Assembly (NCBI RefSeq): GCF_001027105.1
Contig: NZ_CP011526.1
Coordinates: 2,108,001 to 2,172,000, forward strand
DNA: 64,000 nucleotides
Reading direction: 5' to 3'
Source: Staphylococcus aureus
Lineage (GTDB): Bacteria > Bacillota > Bacilli > Staphylococcales > Staphylococcaceae
Of the stretch, positions 1 to 11,035 are shown one piece after another (the stretch's first letter is position 1; each line of letters begins with the position of its first letter). Under the pieces are notes generated by a model. The model was not told the origin of the DNA. It ran no database searches and saw only the letters and a list, made by a program, of their open reading frames with translations. The position numbers and the translations under genes were made by a program.

Positions 1-464
1 GGCCAAAACGGCTGTACATAACCTTTAAGATATTGTTTCGTACCACGCATTTTAATTCCATAAAAGTGAGTTAACAGTATTATCGTTGTAGACAACGTTA
101 AAGTCACTGTTGCATCAGCTGTCGGTGATTTCCACCACAATGTGTGATCTTTCGTTACTATAGAAAACGGAAGACCTAACATATTAGCTATAAAAATGTA
201 CAGAATCAGCGTTACTGCTAAGAAGTGGAATTGACCACCTTTTTTCCAAGCCATGTTACCTTCAATGATTCCCCTCACGAAATCAAAAATCCATTCAACG
301 AAATTTTGTTTGCCAGTTGGTCTTTTTTTCAAATTACGCGTACAAATGATAGCAAGTAGAAAAACAAGAAACGCCGTAACAAGTATCATCAATATACTTG
401 ATAAATTGAAAACGATATCAAAACCGAATAAATTCCAACTCACGAGCGGGGATTTGTGATCCAT
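1..464 (-). CDS. atpB: F0F1 ATP synthase subunit a (partial, 3' end outside window)
   Basis: This is the membrane subunit a of the F0 sector, which forms the proton half-channels against the c-ring. The visible N-terminal part (about 154 codons) has several hydrophobic segments, the staphylococcal start [16 protein letters not shown], and the family-like stretch [21 protein letters not shown]. The ATG at 462-464 follows an AGAGGTGAG ribosome site. The gene runs off the left edge, so the conserved arginine helix is not in view. It lies just downstream of atpI on the same strand, as in Firmicute atp operons. Identity is secure from sequence and order; completeness cannot be judged. Confidence 0.93.
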
Positions 465-484
465 AATCTCACCTCTTTCTTAAT

Positions 485-838
485 TTATTTGCTCACCTTT
501 AGTAAAGGACGTATGATAACTACAACATATGAAATCATTAAACCAATAATTATACCGATGATACTTACATGCGCTTTATTAAGGTACCAAATCATACAGG
601 CAATAATTGCAACTAAGTATCGCCACATATTTCCAGTTGAAATATGCATAGTGTCTGGTCTTTTAGCTTTAGCTAAATAGCATTCAAAAATACATGTGTT
701 GATTGCAGAACCAGTAACACCAATGATTAATCCTAAGATAAATGCATGGTGTGTATAAAGGTATAATCCTCCCAATATTATTATTAGATAAAAATAATAT
801 TGAATGAACTGTTTAAAAATGTTGTAGAAACGACTCAT
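485..838 (-). CDS. atpI: ATP synthase protein I (AtpI)
   Basis: A small four-helix membrane protein of 117 residues thought to help assemble or stabilise the c-ring and possibly to handle Mg or Ca. The sequence is almost wholly hydrophobic apart from a short polar loop (residues about 62-72, AKAKRPDTMH). The reading frame is open further upstream to about 937, but the ATG at 836-838 is preceded by GGAGG at ideal spacing and gives the usual AtpI length. A candidate promoter lies at 899-927, so the longer start would sit inside the promoter. It is the first gene of the atp operon; atpB follows about 20 bases downstream. Confidence 0.88.
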   Translation of the reverse strand: MSRFYNIFKQFIQYYFYLIIILGGLYLYTHHAFILGLIIGVTGSAINTCIFECYLAKAKRPDTMHISTGNMWRYLVAIIACMIWYLNKAHVSIIGIIIGLMISYVVVIIRPLLKVSK

Positions 839-898
839 TTTATATGCCTCCGTGTGACTGATATCAATCATGAAAACCGTTCCACTCATACAAACTAA

Positions 899-927
899 AT
901 GATAATATAGGCGATTTGTGGTGTCAA
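899..927 (-). promoter_or_regulatory. Promoter of the atp operon
   Basis: On the minus strand a perfect -35 TTGACA (922-927) is separated by 17 bases from TATCAT (899-904). A second hexamer, TATTAT, overlaps at shorter spacing. It sits about 60 bases upstream of the atpI start. Read directly from sequence; not tested. Confidence 0.6.
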
Positions 928-961
928 TTCTATTCAAATTGTTGTAAAAAAATAAGCATAG

Positions 962-992
962 TTAGACACAATTTAGACACAATTAGACAAAA
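962..992. repeat. Tandem 10-11 bp repeats upstream of the atp promoter
   Basis: Three consecutive units: TTAGACACAA at 962-971, TTAGACACAA at 973-982 and TTAGACAAAA at 983-992. They lie between the mnaA stop and the atp -35 box with near helical-turn spacing, as expected of a direct-repeat activator or response-regulator site. No binding protein can be named from sequence. Confidence 0.6.
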
Positions 993-1004
993 AGTCTATT
1001 TTCC

Positions 1005-2132
1005 TCAGAAATCGCTTGGTTTTTCAGTGATTAAATTCAAATAATACTTAATATGATTAACTATTCTTTCTGAAGCAAATCCATCACCGTAAGGATTAGA
1101 TGCTTCAGACATTTGATGATATAATCTCTCATCATCGATTAATTCTTTTGCAGCTTGATACACATTTTGCTTATTTGTTCCAATGACTTTTAATGTGCCA
1201 GCTTCAACACCTTCAGGACGTTCTGTAACACTTCGCAAAACTAAAACTGGCTTATTAAATGATGGCGCTTCTTCCTGAATTCCACCTGAATCTGTCAAAA
1301 TAAAATAAGATTTTTTAGCAAAATTATGGAAATCTACTACGTCCAAAGGTTCAATCAATTCAATTCTGTCATGACTACCTAAAATCTTTTGAGCCACCTC
1401 TCGAACTTTCGGGTTTTTATGCATTGGATATACCAGTGCTAAATCAGTATACTCATCTATTAAGCGTCTAACCGCTTTAAATATATTTTCCATGGGTTTC
1501 CCGATATTTTCTCGTCGGTGTGCTGTCATAAGAATGAATTTTTTGTCATGGTATTTATCCATGATGTTAGATTTATAATTGTCATCAACTGTATATTTCA
1601 TAGCATCAATCGCAGTATTACCAGTGACAACAACACTTTCTGAATATTTCCCTTCACTTAACAAATGCGATGCAGCATTTTTAGTAGGTGCAAAATGTAA
1701 GTCAGCTAATACACCAACTAATTGTCTATTCACCTCTTCTGGAAAAGGTGAATATTTATCATAACTTCTAAGCCCTGCTTCAACGTGTCCAATCGGCACT
1801 TGGTTATAAAATGCCGCTAAACCACCTGCAAATGTCGTCATCGTATCACCATGTACAAGTACCATGTCTGGTTTTTCTAATTGAATCACTTGTTCTAATT
1901 GAGTGATTGATTTAGAAGTTATCTCAGAAAGTGTCTGTCCTGATTTCATAATATTCAAATCGTATTTTGGTTTGATTTCAAAGGTACTTAATACTGAATC
2001 AAGCATTTCTCTATGCTGTGCTGTAACAACAACAATTGGCTCGAGCATTTTTTCTTGTTCCAAAGCTTTAACTAAAGGAGCCATCTTTATGGCTTCGGGT
2101 CTTGTTCCAAATATGGTCATAATCTTTTTCAT
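1005..2132 (-). CDS. mnaA: UDP-N-acetylglucosamine 2-epimerase (non-hydrolysing)
   Basis: Interconverts UDP-GlcNAc and UDP-ManNAc in the cytoplasm; in staphylococci UDP-ManNAc is needed for the wall teichoic acid linkage unit. The protein of 375 residues opens with MKKIMTIFGTRPEAIKMAPL and carries the family landmarks GDTMTTFAG, HVEAGLRS, RRENIGKP and DSGGIQEEA. The ATG at 2130-2132 follows GGAGAT; a TTG one codon earlier is an unlikely start. It is 20-odd bases downstream of upp on the same strand. S. aureus also has a capsule-locus paralogue (Cap5P/Cap8P), so mnaA is preferred here from the upp-atp context. Confidence 0.92.
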   Translation of the reverse strand: MKKIMTIFGTRPEAIKMAPLVKALEQEKMLEPIVVVTAQHREMLDSVLSTFEIKPKYDLNIMKSGQTLSEITSKSITQLEQVIQLEKPDMVLVHGDTMTTFAGGLAAFYNQVPIGHVEAGLRSYDKYSPFPEEVNRQLVGVLADLHFAPTKNAASHLLSEGKYSESVVVTGNTAIDAMKYTVDDNYKSNIMDKYHDKKFILMTAHRRENIGKPMENIFKAVRRLIDEYTDLALVYPMHKNPKVREVAQKILGSHDRIELIEPLDVVDFHNFAKKSYFILTDSGGIQEEAPSFNKPVLVLRSVTERPEGVEAGTLKVIGTNKQNVYQAAKELIDDERLYHQMSEASNPYGDGFASERIVNHIKYYLNLITEKPSDF

Positions 2133-2155
2133 CAAACTACTTATCTCCGATTCTT

Positions 2156-2812
<657 letters not shown>

Positions 2813-4051
2813 TTATTGATATAGAGGATATTCAGCTGTTAATTTCGCAACGCGTTCTTTAGCTTGTTGTAATTTTTCTTCATCTTTACTATTTTTCAAT
2901 GCTAAACTGATGATTTTTGCAACTTCCTCAAAAGCTTTTTCATCAAATCCACGCGTTGTTGCAGCAGGTGTACCTAAACGTATACCACTCGTTACAAAAG
3001 GTTTTTCTTGATCGAACGGAATGGTATTTTTGTTACATGTGATACCAACTGAATCTAAAGTCTCTTCAGCTTCTTTACCAGTAAGTCCTATAGACCCTTT
3101 TACATCAACAGCTACTAAGTGATTATCTGTACCGCCAGAAACAATTCTAAATCCTTCATTAATTAATGCTTCTGCAAGAACTTTTGCGTTTTTAACCACT
3201 TGTTGTTGATACGTTTTGAAATTATTTTCTAACGCTTCTCCAAAAGCAACTGCTTTTGCTGCAATAACATGCTCAAGAGGTCCACCTTGAATACCAGGGA
3301 AAATTGTTTTATCTATGTCTTTTTTATATTCTTCCTTACATAAAATCATACCACCACGTGGTCCGCGTAATGTTTTGTGTGTTGTAGTTGTTACAAAATC
3401 AGCATATTCTACTGGATTTGGATGTAAACCTGCCGCTACTAATCCTGCAATATGTGCCATGTCTACCATTAACTTAGCGTTTACTTCATCTGCGATTTCT
3501 TTAAACTTTTTGAAGTCAATTGTTCTTGAATATGCTGATGCTCCTGCCACAATAAGCTTAGGCTTATGCTCTAACGCTAATTTACGAACTTCATCATAAT
3601 TGATTCGTTCTGTGTCTTTATCTACTCCATATTCAACGAAATTGTAGAATTTACCACTAAAATTAACAGGCGCTCCATGTGTCAAGTGACCACCATGACT
3701 CAAATTCATACCTAAAACTGTGTCGCCCATTTCTAATGCAACTAAGTAAACAGCCATGTTCGCTTGTGAACCTGAATGTGGTTGAACATTGACATGTTCA
3801 GCTCCAAACAATGCTTTAGCACGATCAATTGCGATGCTTTCAGTAACATCTACAAACTCACAGCCACCATAATATCGGCGTCCTGGATAGCCTTCAGCAT
3901 ACTTATTAGTCAACACTGAACCTTGTGCTTCCATAACCGCTTCCGATACAAAATTTTCCGATGCGATTAACTCTATGTTGCTATTTTGTCTCTGAAATTC
4001 TCTCTCGATTGCTTCTGCGATAACTTTATCTTGCTTGGTGATATAAGACAT
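2813..4051 (-). CDS. glyA: Serine hydroxymethyltransferase
   Basis: PLP enzyme that moves the serine hydroxymethyl group to tetrahydrofolate, giving glycine and 5,10-methylene-THF for purine, thymidylate and methionine synthesis. The protein of 412 residues has the PLP lysine at K226 in [14 protein letters not shown], the substrate stretch [10 protein letters not shown] near residue 30 and [13 protein letters not shown] near 50-62. Complete and full length. It starts 26 bases after the ywlG stop, so transcription probably passes from ywlG through glyA, upp and mnaA. Confidence 0.98.
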
Positions 4052-4077
4052 AAAATCTCCCCTTCTTTCAAAAAAAC

Positions 4078-4602
4078 TTATTGGTATTTAGCACGTTCGC
4101 CACCAATCTTTTTCGGCCTAGATGTGGCAATAGTTACAATTGCCTGTCCTACTTGCTTTACTGAGGTCCTTACAGGTACACATACATGTTTAATATGCAT
4201 GCCTATTAACGTTTGACCAATATCAATTCCACAAGGAACAGTAATATGTTCGACCACGATCGGATCCTTCATATGCTGAAAAGCGTATGTTGCCAAACTC
4301 CCTCCAGCATGTACATCTGGAACGACGGAAACTTCTTCCATTGTTAATGGATTATACTGAGATTTTTCTATTGTTATCGCTCTGTTGATATGTTCACATC
4401 CTTGAAAAGCAAAAGTAACGCCTGTCTCTTTACTCACAACATCTAATGCATTAAAAATAGTTTCTGCAACTTCCATCGAACCGACAGTCCCTATTTTTTC
4501 GCCAATGACTTCCGATGTTGAACATCCAATTAAACATATATCTCCTTTATTAAAAAAGGACATATCTTTTAATTCGTCTAATAACATTGTCAAATCTTTC
4601 AT
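4078..4602 (-). CDS. ywlG: UPF0340 / TIGR01440 family protein (YwlG-like)
   Basis: A 174-residue soluble protein of the UPF0340 family, found almost always beside glyA in Firmicutes; no biochemical role is established. It has a Cys-containing strand ([16 protein letters not shown]), a conserved [12 protein letters not shown] segment and a glycine-rich [15 protein letters not shown] stretch, which look like an alpha/beta fold with a possible catalytic or metal cysteine pair. The start has an adequate ribosome site. Family assignment is firm; any link to serine or glycine metabolism is inferred only from its neighbour. Confidence 0.85.
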
Positions 4603-4620
4603 AAAAGCCCACCCTTCCTA

Positions 4621-4657
4621 AAAATAAAAAAGGAATATAGCAAAGTGCTACACTCCT
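4621..4657 (-). terminator. Rho-independent terminator after ywlE
   Basis: An 11-bp stem with two G-U wobbles (AGGAATATAGCA at 4631-4642 against TGCTACACTCCT at 4646-4657) is followed on the minus strand by a T-rich tract. It closes the tdk-prfA-prmC-sua5-ywlE operon before ywlG. Confidence 0.75.
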
Positions 4658-4708
4658 CTATTATAACTTATTTAACTGTTAACATATACTAATTATACAG
4701 AATTCCTA

Positions 4709-5128
4709 CTAGCAAATAATATCTTTTAATTTTAAAATTAAACTTACAAGTTCTTCATAGGTATGTACATACATTTCTTTTGTTCCACCGTATGGATCTA
4801 TAACTTCTCCTGCTTCTTTTACATATTCATGCAATGTGAAAACATGATTTTGCAAACCAAAGTGTGCCTCTATTAATTCTTTGTGCGAATACGACATCGT
4901 CAAAATAATATCTGCTTTCAAATCTGCTTCAGTAAATTGTTGCGATAAGGTCGTTTCAGCTAAATGATGTTCTTCAACTAAGTCTTCAACATAATTCGAA
5001 ACACCTTGATTGTTCACAGCGAATATACCTCTTGATTCAAATTGATGATTTGGCATAACCTCTTTTGCAATACTTTCCGCTAATGGGCTACGACATGTGT
5101 TACCTGTACAAACGAATAAAATCTTCAT
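4709..5128 (-). CDS. ptpB: Low-molecular-weight protein arginine phosphatase
   Basis: A 139-residue LMW phosphatase. The N-terminal P-loop reads CTGNTCRSP (Cys7 as nucleophile, Arg13), and the general-acid Asp lies in the DPYGG motif near residue 110. Threonine in the P-loop (T-C-R) is the feature that marks arginine phosphatases such as B. subtilis YwlE, rather than the Ile/Leu of tyrosine phosphatases. The family role is removal of phosphoarginine added by McsB. Its start overlaps the sua5 stop by four bases, so the two are translationally coupled. A tyrosine phosphatase side activity is possible. Confidence 0.9.
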
Positions 5129-6171
5129 AGTTCACATCCTTTAATAATGTGATTACCTGCAGCTTTTAACATGCGATTCATAATTGCTTCTGTATTATCA
5201 TTCAGCTCAAAGCCGTATATATACGCCGCTGAAATATTTTCATTTTCATCAAGTGAATGTAACACATCATAAAGATTATGACTTGCTTGTTTAACATCAT
5301 TGTCATCCTGACATAATTGAATGAATTGCGCTTCACTTGGTATAAACGCCACCTTATTACTCGGCACAATAAAAGCTATAGAAGACCAATCTTTACCGTC
5401 ATTTCCAATTTTGCTCTCAATATCTGTAATAATTGTAAGTGGTGTATTGGGTGAGTAATGCTTATACTTCATACCTGGTGCAATTGGCTGTTCAGTATCA
5501 TTATAATCAGCATGGGCGATACTATTCGGAAGTATTTCTGTAATCATTGCTGCTGTTATAGAACCAGGTCTTGCAATTTTATAAGGAAAAGATGTGCAAT
5601 CTAAAACCGTACTTTCTAATCCTTCTTCACTTTGTTCAGCTTGAACAATACCATCGATACGGCCATTCAAATCTTGATATACATGATTGAAAGTTGTTGG
5701 TGAAGGTCTACCACTTAAATTAGCACTTGGAGCAGCTAGAGGTTCATTTATGATTTGTAATAATTGTCTACCTACAGAATGGCTTGGCATTCTAACAGCA
5801 ACTGATGATAAACCTCCAGAAACTTTTCGACATAGATAGCCTAGCTTTAACGGCAATATAAACGAAATAGGGCCCGGCCAGAATGCCTGCATTAACTTTT
5901 CTACGCGTGGATCCAAAGTATATGTAAAATCTTTTAATTGACCTTTACTGTGTATATGAACAATAAGCGGATTGTCAGATGGACGGCCTTTAGCTTCATA
6001 TATTTTAGCTACAGCTTCTTCATCTGTCGCATTTGCTGCAAGTCCATAAACTGTTTCAGTTGGTAAACCTATTAAACCACCGTTTAAAACAATGTCTTTT
6101 ATTTCATTAATTTTAGGATATTGCTGTAAATCTTCATTATATTCTCTAACATCCCAAATTTTAGTATCCAA
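5125..6171 (-). CDS. ywlC: Threonylcarbamoyl-AMP synthase (Sua5/YrdC/YwlC)
   Basis: Makes threonylcarbamoyl-AMP from threonine, bicarbonate and ATP, the first step of tRNA t6A37 modification. The YrdC domain shows [39 protein letters not shown] and [18 protein letters not shown]-terminal Sua5 extension follows (residues about 220-348), with the linker [10 protein letters not shown]. No ATG lies in frame near the conserved start. A TTG at 6169-6171 has AAAGG at about 10 bases and gives 348 residues, close to the family length, so it is chosen over the upstream GTG or ATG. Sits between prmC and ptpB. Confidence 0.9.
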
Positions 6172-6254
6172 CTTAATCACGCCTTTCTTATTTATCATAA
6201 TATAAAGCAAAAAGCTATGCACTTAACTAATCATAGCAAAGGCATAACTTCTAA

Positions 6255-7091
6255 TTACCATTTAAATGAGACGATTCGATCGTGGCCATTTATATCTTTA
6301 ATAATGTCGATTTTTTTGTCAGGAAATTTATTTAAAATTATTGATTTAAGTGCCTCACCTTGATTGTAACCAATTTCAAAAACAACTGGGCTGCCTTTTT
6401 CCATAACGTGAGGTAAATCTTCAATGATTGATTCATAAATAGCATATCCATGGTTATCTGCAAACAATGCCTGATGTGGTTCGAATCTCGTAACCGTTGG
6501 AGACATCGTAACCATATCTTTTTCATCTATATATGGTGGATTAGATATCAAGCCGTTCAACTTGATACCTTCATTAATTAAGGGCTTTAATGCATCCCCT
6601 GTTAAAAATTGTATTTGTGATTGATGCTTCTCAGCATTATTACGAGCCATATTCATTGCTTCAAGTGAAATATCAGTAGCAATAACATTTAAATCCGGCT
6701 TTTCACATTTCAAAGTAATTGCAAGTACACCACTACCCGTTCCGATATCTACGATTGTTGCATCATCTTCTAACTGTTGTAAGAAATGCAACATTACTTC
6801 TTCAGTTTCAGGTCTTGGTATCAAACAATTTGAGTTTACATCAAACGTTCTACCATAAAATGAGGCAAAGCCAACTATATACTGTATAGGCTCTCCTAAT
6901 AACATACGTTGTAATGCTAAGTCGAACTTCATAATCATCGCTTTCGGCATATCATCATGCATGTGGACTACAAAGTCCGTACGCGTCCATTGAAATACAT
7001 CTAACATTAACCATTCAGCTCGTGTTTGTTCAAACCCTTTTTGTTGTGTTAAATGAATTGCTTCATCTAACTTTTCTTTATAATTCACCAT
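6255..7091 (-). CDS. prmC: Release factor glutamine N5-methyltransferase
   Basis: Methylates the glutamine of the GGQ motif of release factors, using SAM. The protein of 278 residues has an N-terminal helical domain, the SAM motif [12 protein letters not shown], the HemK signature LIPRPETEE and the catalytic NPPY in [12 protein letters not shown]. Its start lies inside the end of prfA (14-base overlap), so enzyme and substrate are produced as a coupled pair. Confidence 0.96.
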   Translation of the reverse strand: MVNYKEKLDEAIHLTQQKGFEQTRAEWLMLDVFQWTRTDFVVHMHDDMPKAMIMKFDLALQRMLLGEPIQYIVGFASFYGRTFDVNSNCLIPRPETEEVMLHFLQQLEDDATIVDIGTGSGVLAITLKCEKPDLNVIATDISLEAMNMARNNAEKHQSQIQFLTGDALKPLINEGIKLNGLISNPPYIDEKDMVTMSPTVTRFEPHQALFADNHGYAIYESIIEDLPHVMEKGSPVVFEIGYNQGEALKSIILNKFPDKKIDIIKDINGHDRIVSFKW

Positions 7092-8154
7092 TATTAAGTT
7101 CTTTCAATTTATCTGTCTGCTCTGATAAAGTCAGTGCATCTATAATTTCTTCTAAATGGCCTTCCATAATTTGCCCTAATTTTTGAAGCGTTAGACCTAT
7201 ACGATGGTCTGTTACACGGCTTTGTGGATAATTATAAGTTCGAATACGTTCTGAACGATCACCAGTACCGACTGCTGATTTACGTTGTGACGCATACTTT
7301 TGTTGTTCTTCTTGAACTTTCATATCGTATAAACGTGCTTTTAACACTTTCATTGCTTTTTCACGGTTTTGAATTTGAGACTTCTCAGAAGATGTTGCAA
7401 TGACACCAGTTGGTAAATGGGTAATACGTACTGCAGAGTCAGTTGTGTTTACGTGCTGACCACCTGCACCACTTGAACGATACGTGTCGATTTTTAAATC
7501 TTCATTTCTAATTTCAATTTCTACATCTTCAACTTCTGGTAAAACTGCCACTGTAGCTGTTGAAGTATGAATACGTCCACCTGATTCTGTTTCAGGCACA
7601 CGTTGAACGCGGTGCGCACCATTTTCAAATTTCAATTTACTATACGCGCCATTACCAGAAACTGAGAAACTAATTTCTTTGTAACCACCATGGTCACTTT
7701 CAGACGCTTCTACTATTTCAGTTTTGAATCCTTGTGATTCAGCATACTTTGAATACATACGCATTAAATCACCAGCAAAAATCGCAGCCTCATCACCACC
7801 TGCTGCTGCTCTTATTTCTACAATAACGTCTTTGTCATCATTAGGATCTTTAGGAATCAATAATATTTTAAGCTCTTCTTCAAGATTTGGAAGTTCAGCT
7901 TTAATACCATTACTCTCCTCTTTTAACATTTCTACTTCTTCTTTATCATCAGTCTCACTTAACATTTCTTCAATATCAGCTAATTCTTCTTTTTTAGCTT
8001 TATAGTTACGATAAACATCTACAGTTTTTTGTAAATCAGCTTGCTCTTTAGAATATTTACGTAATTTATCTGAATCATTTACAACATCTGGGTCACTTAA
8101 CAGTTCATTTAACTGTTCGTATCTTTCTTCTACAATATCTAATTGATCAAACAC
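7078..8154 (-). CDS. prfA: Peptide chain release factor 1
   Basis: Recognises UAA and UAG stop codons and triggers peptide release. The protein of 358 residues has the codon-reading PxT-type motif P187-E-T and the catalytic loop [14 protein letters not shown], with GGQ at 231-233. It begins with GTG directly after the tdk stop codon (TAAGTG), so translation is tightly coupled. Not to be confused with the Listeria virulence regulator of the same symbol. Confidence 0.97.
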   Translation of the reverse strand: MFDQLDIVEERYEQLNELLSDPDVVNDSDKLRKYSKEQADLQKTVDVYRNYKAKKEELADIEEMLSETDDKEEVEMLKEESNGIKAELPNLEEELKILLIPKDPNDDKDVIVEIRAAAGGDEAAIFAGDLMRMYSKYAESQGFKTEIVEASESDHGGYKEISFSVSGNGAYSKLKFENGAHRVQRVPETESGGRIHTSTATVAVLPEVEDVEIEIRNEDLKIDTYRSSGAGGQHVNTTDSAVRITHLPTGVIATSSEKSQIQNREKAMKVLKARLYDMKVQEEQQKYASQRKSAVGTGDRSERIRTYNYPQSRVTDHRIGLTLQKLGQIMEGHLEEIIDALTLSEQTDKLKELNNGEL

Positions 8155-8754
8155 TTATAATTCCTCCTTATTATTATCACTAGGTGCTACGATATGGTGC
8201 GCGCGACAACGTGGCTCATAACTTTCATTGGCACCTACTAAGATAATCGGATCATCGATTTTAGCTGGTTTACCATTTATTAATCGTTGCGTTCTACTAG
8301 ATGAAGAACCACAAACAGCACAAACTGCTTGAAGTTTCGTTACTTGTTCACTGACAGCCATCAATTTAGGCATTGGTTCGAACGGTTCGCCCCTAAAATC
8401 CATATCTAATCCAGCAACAATAACACGGTGTCCATCTGCTGATAGTTTTTCTACTATACTTACAATTTCATCGTCAAAAAATTGCACTTCGTCTATTCCT
8501 ATAACATCAACATTAGTTAAGTCGTGCGTCATAATTTCACTTGCTTTAGAAATATTAATCGCTTCAATGGCATTACCATTATGAGAGACCACTTTTTCTT
8601 TATGATATCGATCATCAATCGCCGGTTTAAATACAACGACTTTTTGTTTAGCGTATATACCCCTTCTTAGACGTCTTATTAGTTCTTCGGATTTACCGCT
8701 AAACATACTACCTGTAATACATTCTATCCAACCGGAATGGTAAGTTTCATACAT
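8155..8754 (-). CDS. tdk: Thymidine kinase
   Basis: Type II thymidine kinase that phosphorylates thymidine for salvage. The protein of 199 residues carries the P-loop [16 protein letters not shown], the DE pair in [10 protein letters not shown] and a structural zinc site built from CAVCG and the C-terminal CRAHH. The ATG at 8752-8754 is chosen because AAAGGTGG lies eight bases upstream; the frame stays open seven codons further without a ribosome site. First gene of the tdk-prfA-prmC-ywlC-ptpB operon. Confidence 0.96.
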   Translation of the reverse strand: MYETYHSGWIECITGSMFSGKSEELIRRLRRGIYAKQKVVVFKPAIDDRYHKEKVVSHNGNAIEAINISKASEIMTHDLTNVDVIGIDEVQFFDDEIVSIVEKLSADGHRVIVAGLDMDFRGEPFEPMPKLMAVSEQVTKLQAVCAVCGSSSSRTQRLINGKPAKIDDPIILVGANESYEPRCRAHHIVAPSDNNKEEL

Positions 8755-9040
8755 TGAGAGTTCCACCTTTTTCAAAACATAATCGCTTTATTATATCATA
8801 TTTCAAATATTCATAAATGTCTTTTTCATAATTATATCGATATTGTACATGAACAATTATTTTATAAATTTGTCTTGCATATTTATATACAGCTATTCTA
8901 ATTTGTTGCTTCTTATTCGTGCGATGTTTCTACTCAATACAAACTTTAATAAAGGGGGAAATTTATCATTATGTATTAACAACATGGTATTGAGTCACTT
9001 CTTTGAACACAGTCGTAAGTATATACCCTTACTACGCTTA
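8755..9040. other. AT-rich intergenic stretch upstream of tdk
   Basis: It must hold the tdk promoter. A plus-strand open frame in it (about 66 codons, TTG start, hydrophobic) has no convincing ribosome site or family resemblance, so no gene is called. I see no strong RNA structure apart from the adjoining terminator. Confidence 0.5.
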
Positions 9041-9087
9041 TAAATAAAAAAGCTGTCTACAATTCCATTATAGGATGCAGACAGCTT
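9041..9087 (-). terminator. Terminator after rpmE2
   Basis: AAGCTGTCT (9050-9058) pairs with AGACAGCTT (9079-9087), and a T-rich run follows on the minus strand. It ends the rho-rpmE2 transcription unit. Confidence 0.8.
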
Positions 9088-9100
9088 AACGATTACTATA

Positions 9101-9355
9101 TTAGTTGTTTGATTTAAGACCAAACTTTTTGTTGAAACGTTCCACACGTCCATCCGCAGCAGCGAATTTTTGACGTCCAGTGTAGAATGGATGTGAATCA
9201 GATGAAATATCTAAACGAATAACTGGGTATTCTTTTCCATCTTCCCACTCCATCATTTCTGAAGATGTTTTTGTAGAACCGCTTAAGAATTTGAAGTTTG
9301 TAGTAGTATCTAAAAAGATTACTTGGTGATACTCAGGATGAATTCCTTGTTTCAT
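9101..9355 (-). CDS. rpmE2: 50S ribosomal protein L31 type B
   Basis: An 84-residue L31 of the zinc-free (C-minus) type: it starts [20 protein letters not shown] and lacks the CxxC pairs of zinc-binding L31. Such paralogues replace zinc L31 when zinc is scarce in B. subtilis, but S. aureus carries this as its usual L31. It lies 117 bases downstream of rho with its own AAAGGAGCTG ribosome site. Confidence 0.96.
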
Positions 9356-9472
9356 TATTTTCAGCTCCTTTGCCCTGAACCATCTGGAACAGAGTTATTT
9401 GTGAGTTTTTACCCAATACTGTGTAATTATAAAGGTAATTAATTCAAAACGCAAGCCCCTATATAATGTTTA

Positions 9473-10789
9473 TTAAATTATAGGTCGACCCGTTTTAGTA
9501 CTTTCTTCTGCAGACTTTTGTAGCTGCTTGAAGAAATCTTCATTATTCTTAGACCTTTTAAGTTTGCGAATAAATCTTTCAGTAAAGTCAGTTGAGTCAG
9601 TGAATAGATTTCTTAATTGCCATAATGTGTCTAATTCAGATTTACTTATCAACAATTCTTCTTTACGCGTTGAACTTCTGCCAATATCAATTGCAGGGAA
9701 GATACGACGTTCAGACAATTTACGATCTAAATGTAACTCCATGTTACCTGTTCCTTTAAATTCTTCGTAAATCATATCGTCCATACGTGAACCCGTATCA
9801 ACTAATGCAGTTGCAAGTATTGTTAAACTTCCACCCGCTTCAATATTTCTCGCTGCACCGAAGAATGCTTTTGGTTTGTGTAAAGATGCAGGATCTAAAC
9901 CACCTGATAATGTACGACCACTTGGTGGAATAACTAAGTTATAAGCGCGTGCTAATCTCGTTATAGAATCCATTAAAATAATGACATCTTCCCCAATTTC
10001 TACTAAACGCTTTGCACGTTCAAGTAATAATTCAGCTACTTTAACATGGTGTTCTGGTGGTTCGTCAAACGTTGAATGAACGACTTCAGCAGCTTCTACT
10101 GAGCGTTCTAAATCTGTTACCTCTTCAGGACGCTCGCCAACTAACAAAATAAATAGCTTTGCATCTGGTTTGTTCGTACTGATTGCATTCGCTATTTCTT
10201 TTAATAACGATGTTTTACCTGCTTTAGGTGGCGCCACTATTAAACCACGTTGACCTAAACCAATCGGTGTTACTAAATCCATGATGCGCGTTGAATAATT
10301 TTGTATTTCTGTCTCTAATTTAATACGCTCATCTGGATAAAGTGGTGTCAAAGCTTGGAAATGCGGACGTTTCTTCACTTCTTCTGCGTTATGGTCATTG
10401 ACAAAGTCAACTTGTAATAAGCCATAATATTTTTCGTTATCTTTAGGTTTTCTAACTTTCCCAGTTACTTTATCCCCACGTTTAATTTCAAAACGACGAA
10501 TTTGGCTAGCAGATATATAAATATCTTTTTCCCCTTTAGAATAGTTCACTGTTCTTAAAAAACCATAACCATCTGGTTGTATATCATCTAAGATACCTTC
10601 CATATAATAGTTACCATCTTTTTCCATTTGTGCTTCCATAATAGCTAGAACAAGTTCTTTTTTATTTAATTTACTATAGTTCGTCAACTTAAGAGTTTTA
10701 GCTTTTTGAGTGAGTTCCTTGGTAGTATAGTTCTTGTACAATTCGTGGAATGATTCATACTGAGGAGATGTACGTTCTCTTTCAGGCAT
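9473..10789 (-). CDS. rho: Transcription termination factor Rho
   Basis: Hexameric RNA helicase that ends transcription at Rho-dependent sites and, in S. aureus, suppresses pervasive antisense transcription. The protein of 438 residues shows the N-terminal Rho domain (about 10-50), the cold-shock-like RNA-binding domain ([15 protein letters not shown], about 90-110) and the ATPase core with Walker [13 protein letters not shown]. The C-terminal region holds [26 protein letters not shown] at 10787-10789 is preferred; an ATG five codons upstream has no ribosome site. Confidence 0.97.
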   Translation of the reverse strand: MPERERTSPQYESFHELYKNYTTKELTQKAKTLKLTNYSKLNKKELVLAIMEAQMEKDGNYYMEGILDDIQPDGYGFLRTVNYSKGEKDIYISASQIRRFEIKRGDKVTGKVRKPKDNEKYYGLLQVDFVNDHNAEEVKKRPHFQALTPLYPDERIKLETEIQNYSTRIMDLVTPIGLGQRGLIVAPPKAGKTSLLKEIANAISTNKPDAKLFILLVGERPEEVTDLERSVEAAEVVHSTFDEPPEHHVKVAELLLERAKRLVEIGEDVIILMDSITRLARAYNLVIPPSGRTLSGGLDPASLHKPKAFFGAARNIEAGGSLTILATALVDTGSRMDDMIYEEFKGTGNMELHLDRKLSERRIFPAIDIGRSSTRKEELLISKSELDTLWQLRNLFTDSTDFTERFIRKLKRSKNNEDFFKQLQKSAEESTKTGRPII

Positions 10790-10858
10790 ATAGTTTACAC
10801 CCATTTCATTATTTTTTAGTTAGTAAGTAATAGATAGGCATGACAATGCATAAATAAC

Positions 10859-10870
10859 TGTGCTAGCACA
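10859..10870. repeat. 12-bp perfect palindrome upstream of rho
   Basis: TGTGCTAGCACA reads identically on both strands, about 70 bases upstream of the rho start. It could be an operator or part of an RNA structure in the rho leader; nothing else supports either reading. Confidence 0.35.
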
Positions 10871-10960
10871 ATCCCATTATGCTAATCCCCAACCTTTTAA
10901 ATACATGAATAACTATAGCAAATTTTTATTTTAATTACAAAATCTATTTATAAAAATTGC

Positions 10961-11007
10961 AAAATTAAAACAGTACACAAAACTTAATTAGTCATGTGCA
11001 CTGTTTT
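10961..11007 (-). terminator. Terminator after aldA
   Basis: AAAACAGTACAC (10967-10978) pairs with GTGCACTGTTTT (10996-11007) apart from a central mismatch. The minus strand continues into an AT-rich tract. It lies 29 bases past the aldA stop. Confidence 0.65.
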
Positions 11008-11035
11008 ATTGCGATTTTTAATTCAAAAATCAAAT

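Noticed and set aside
8843..9043. Plus-strand 66-codon hydrophobic frame opposite the tdk-rpmE2 gap
   Set aside because: TTG start, no ribosome site, AT-driven composition, and partly overlaps the rpmE2 terminator.
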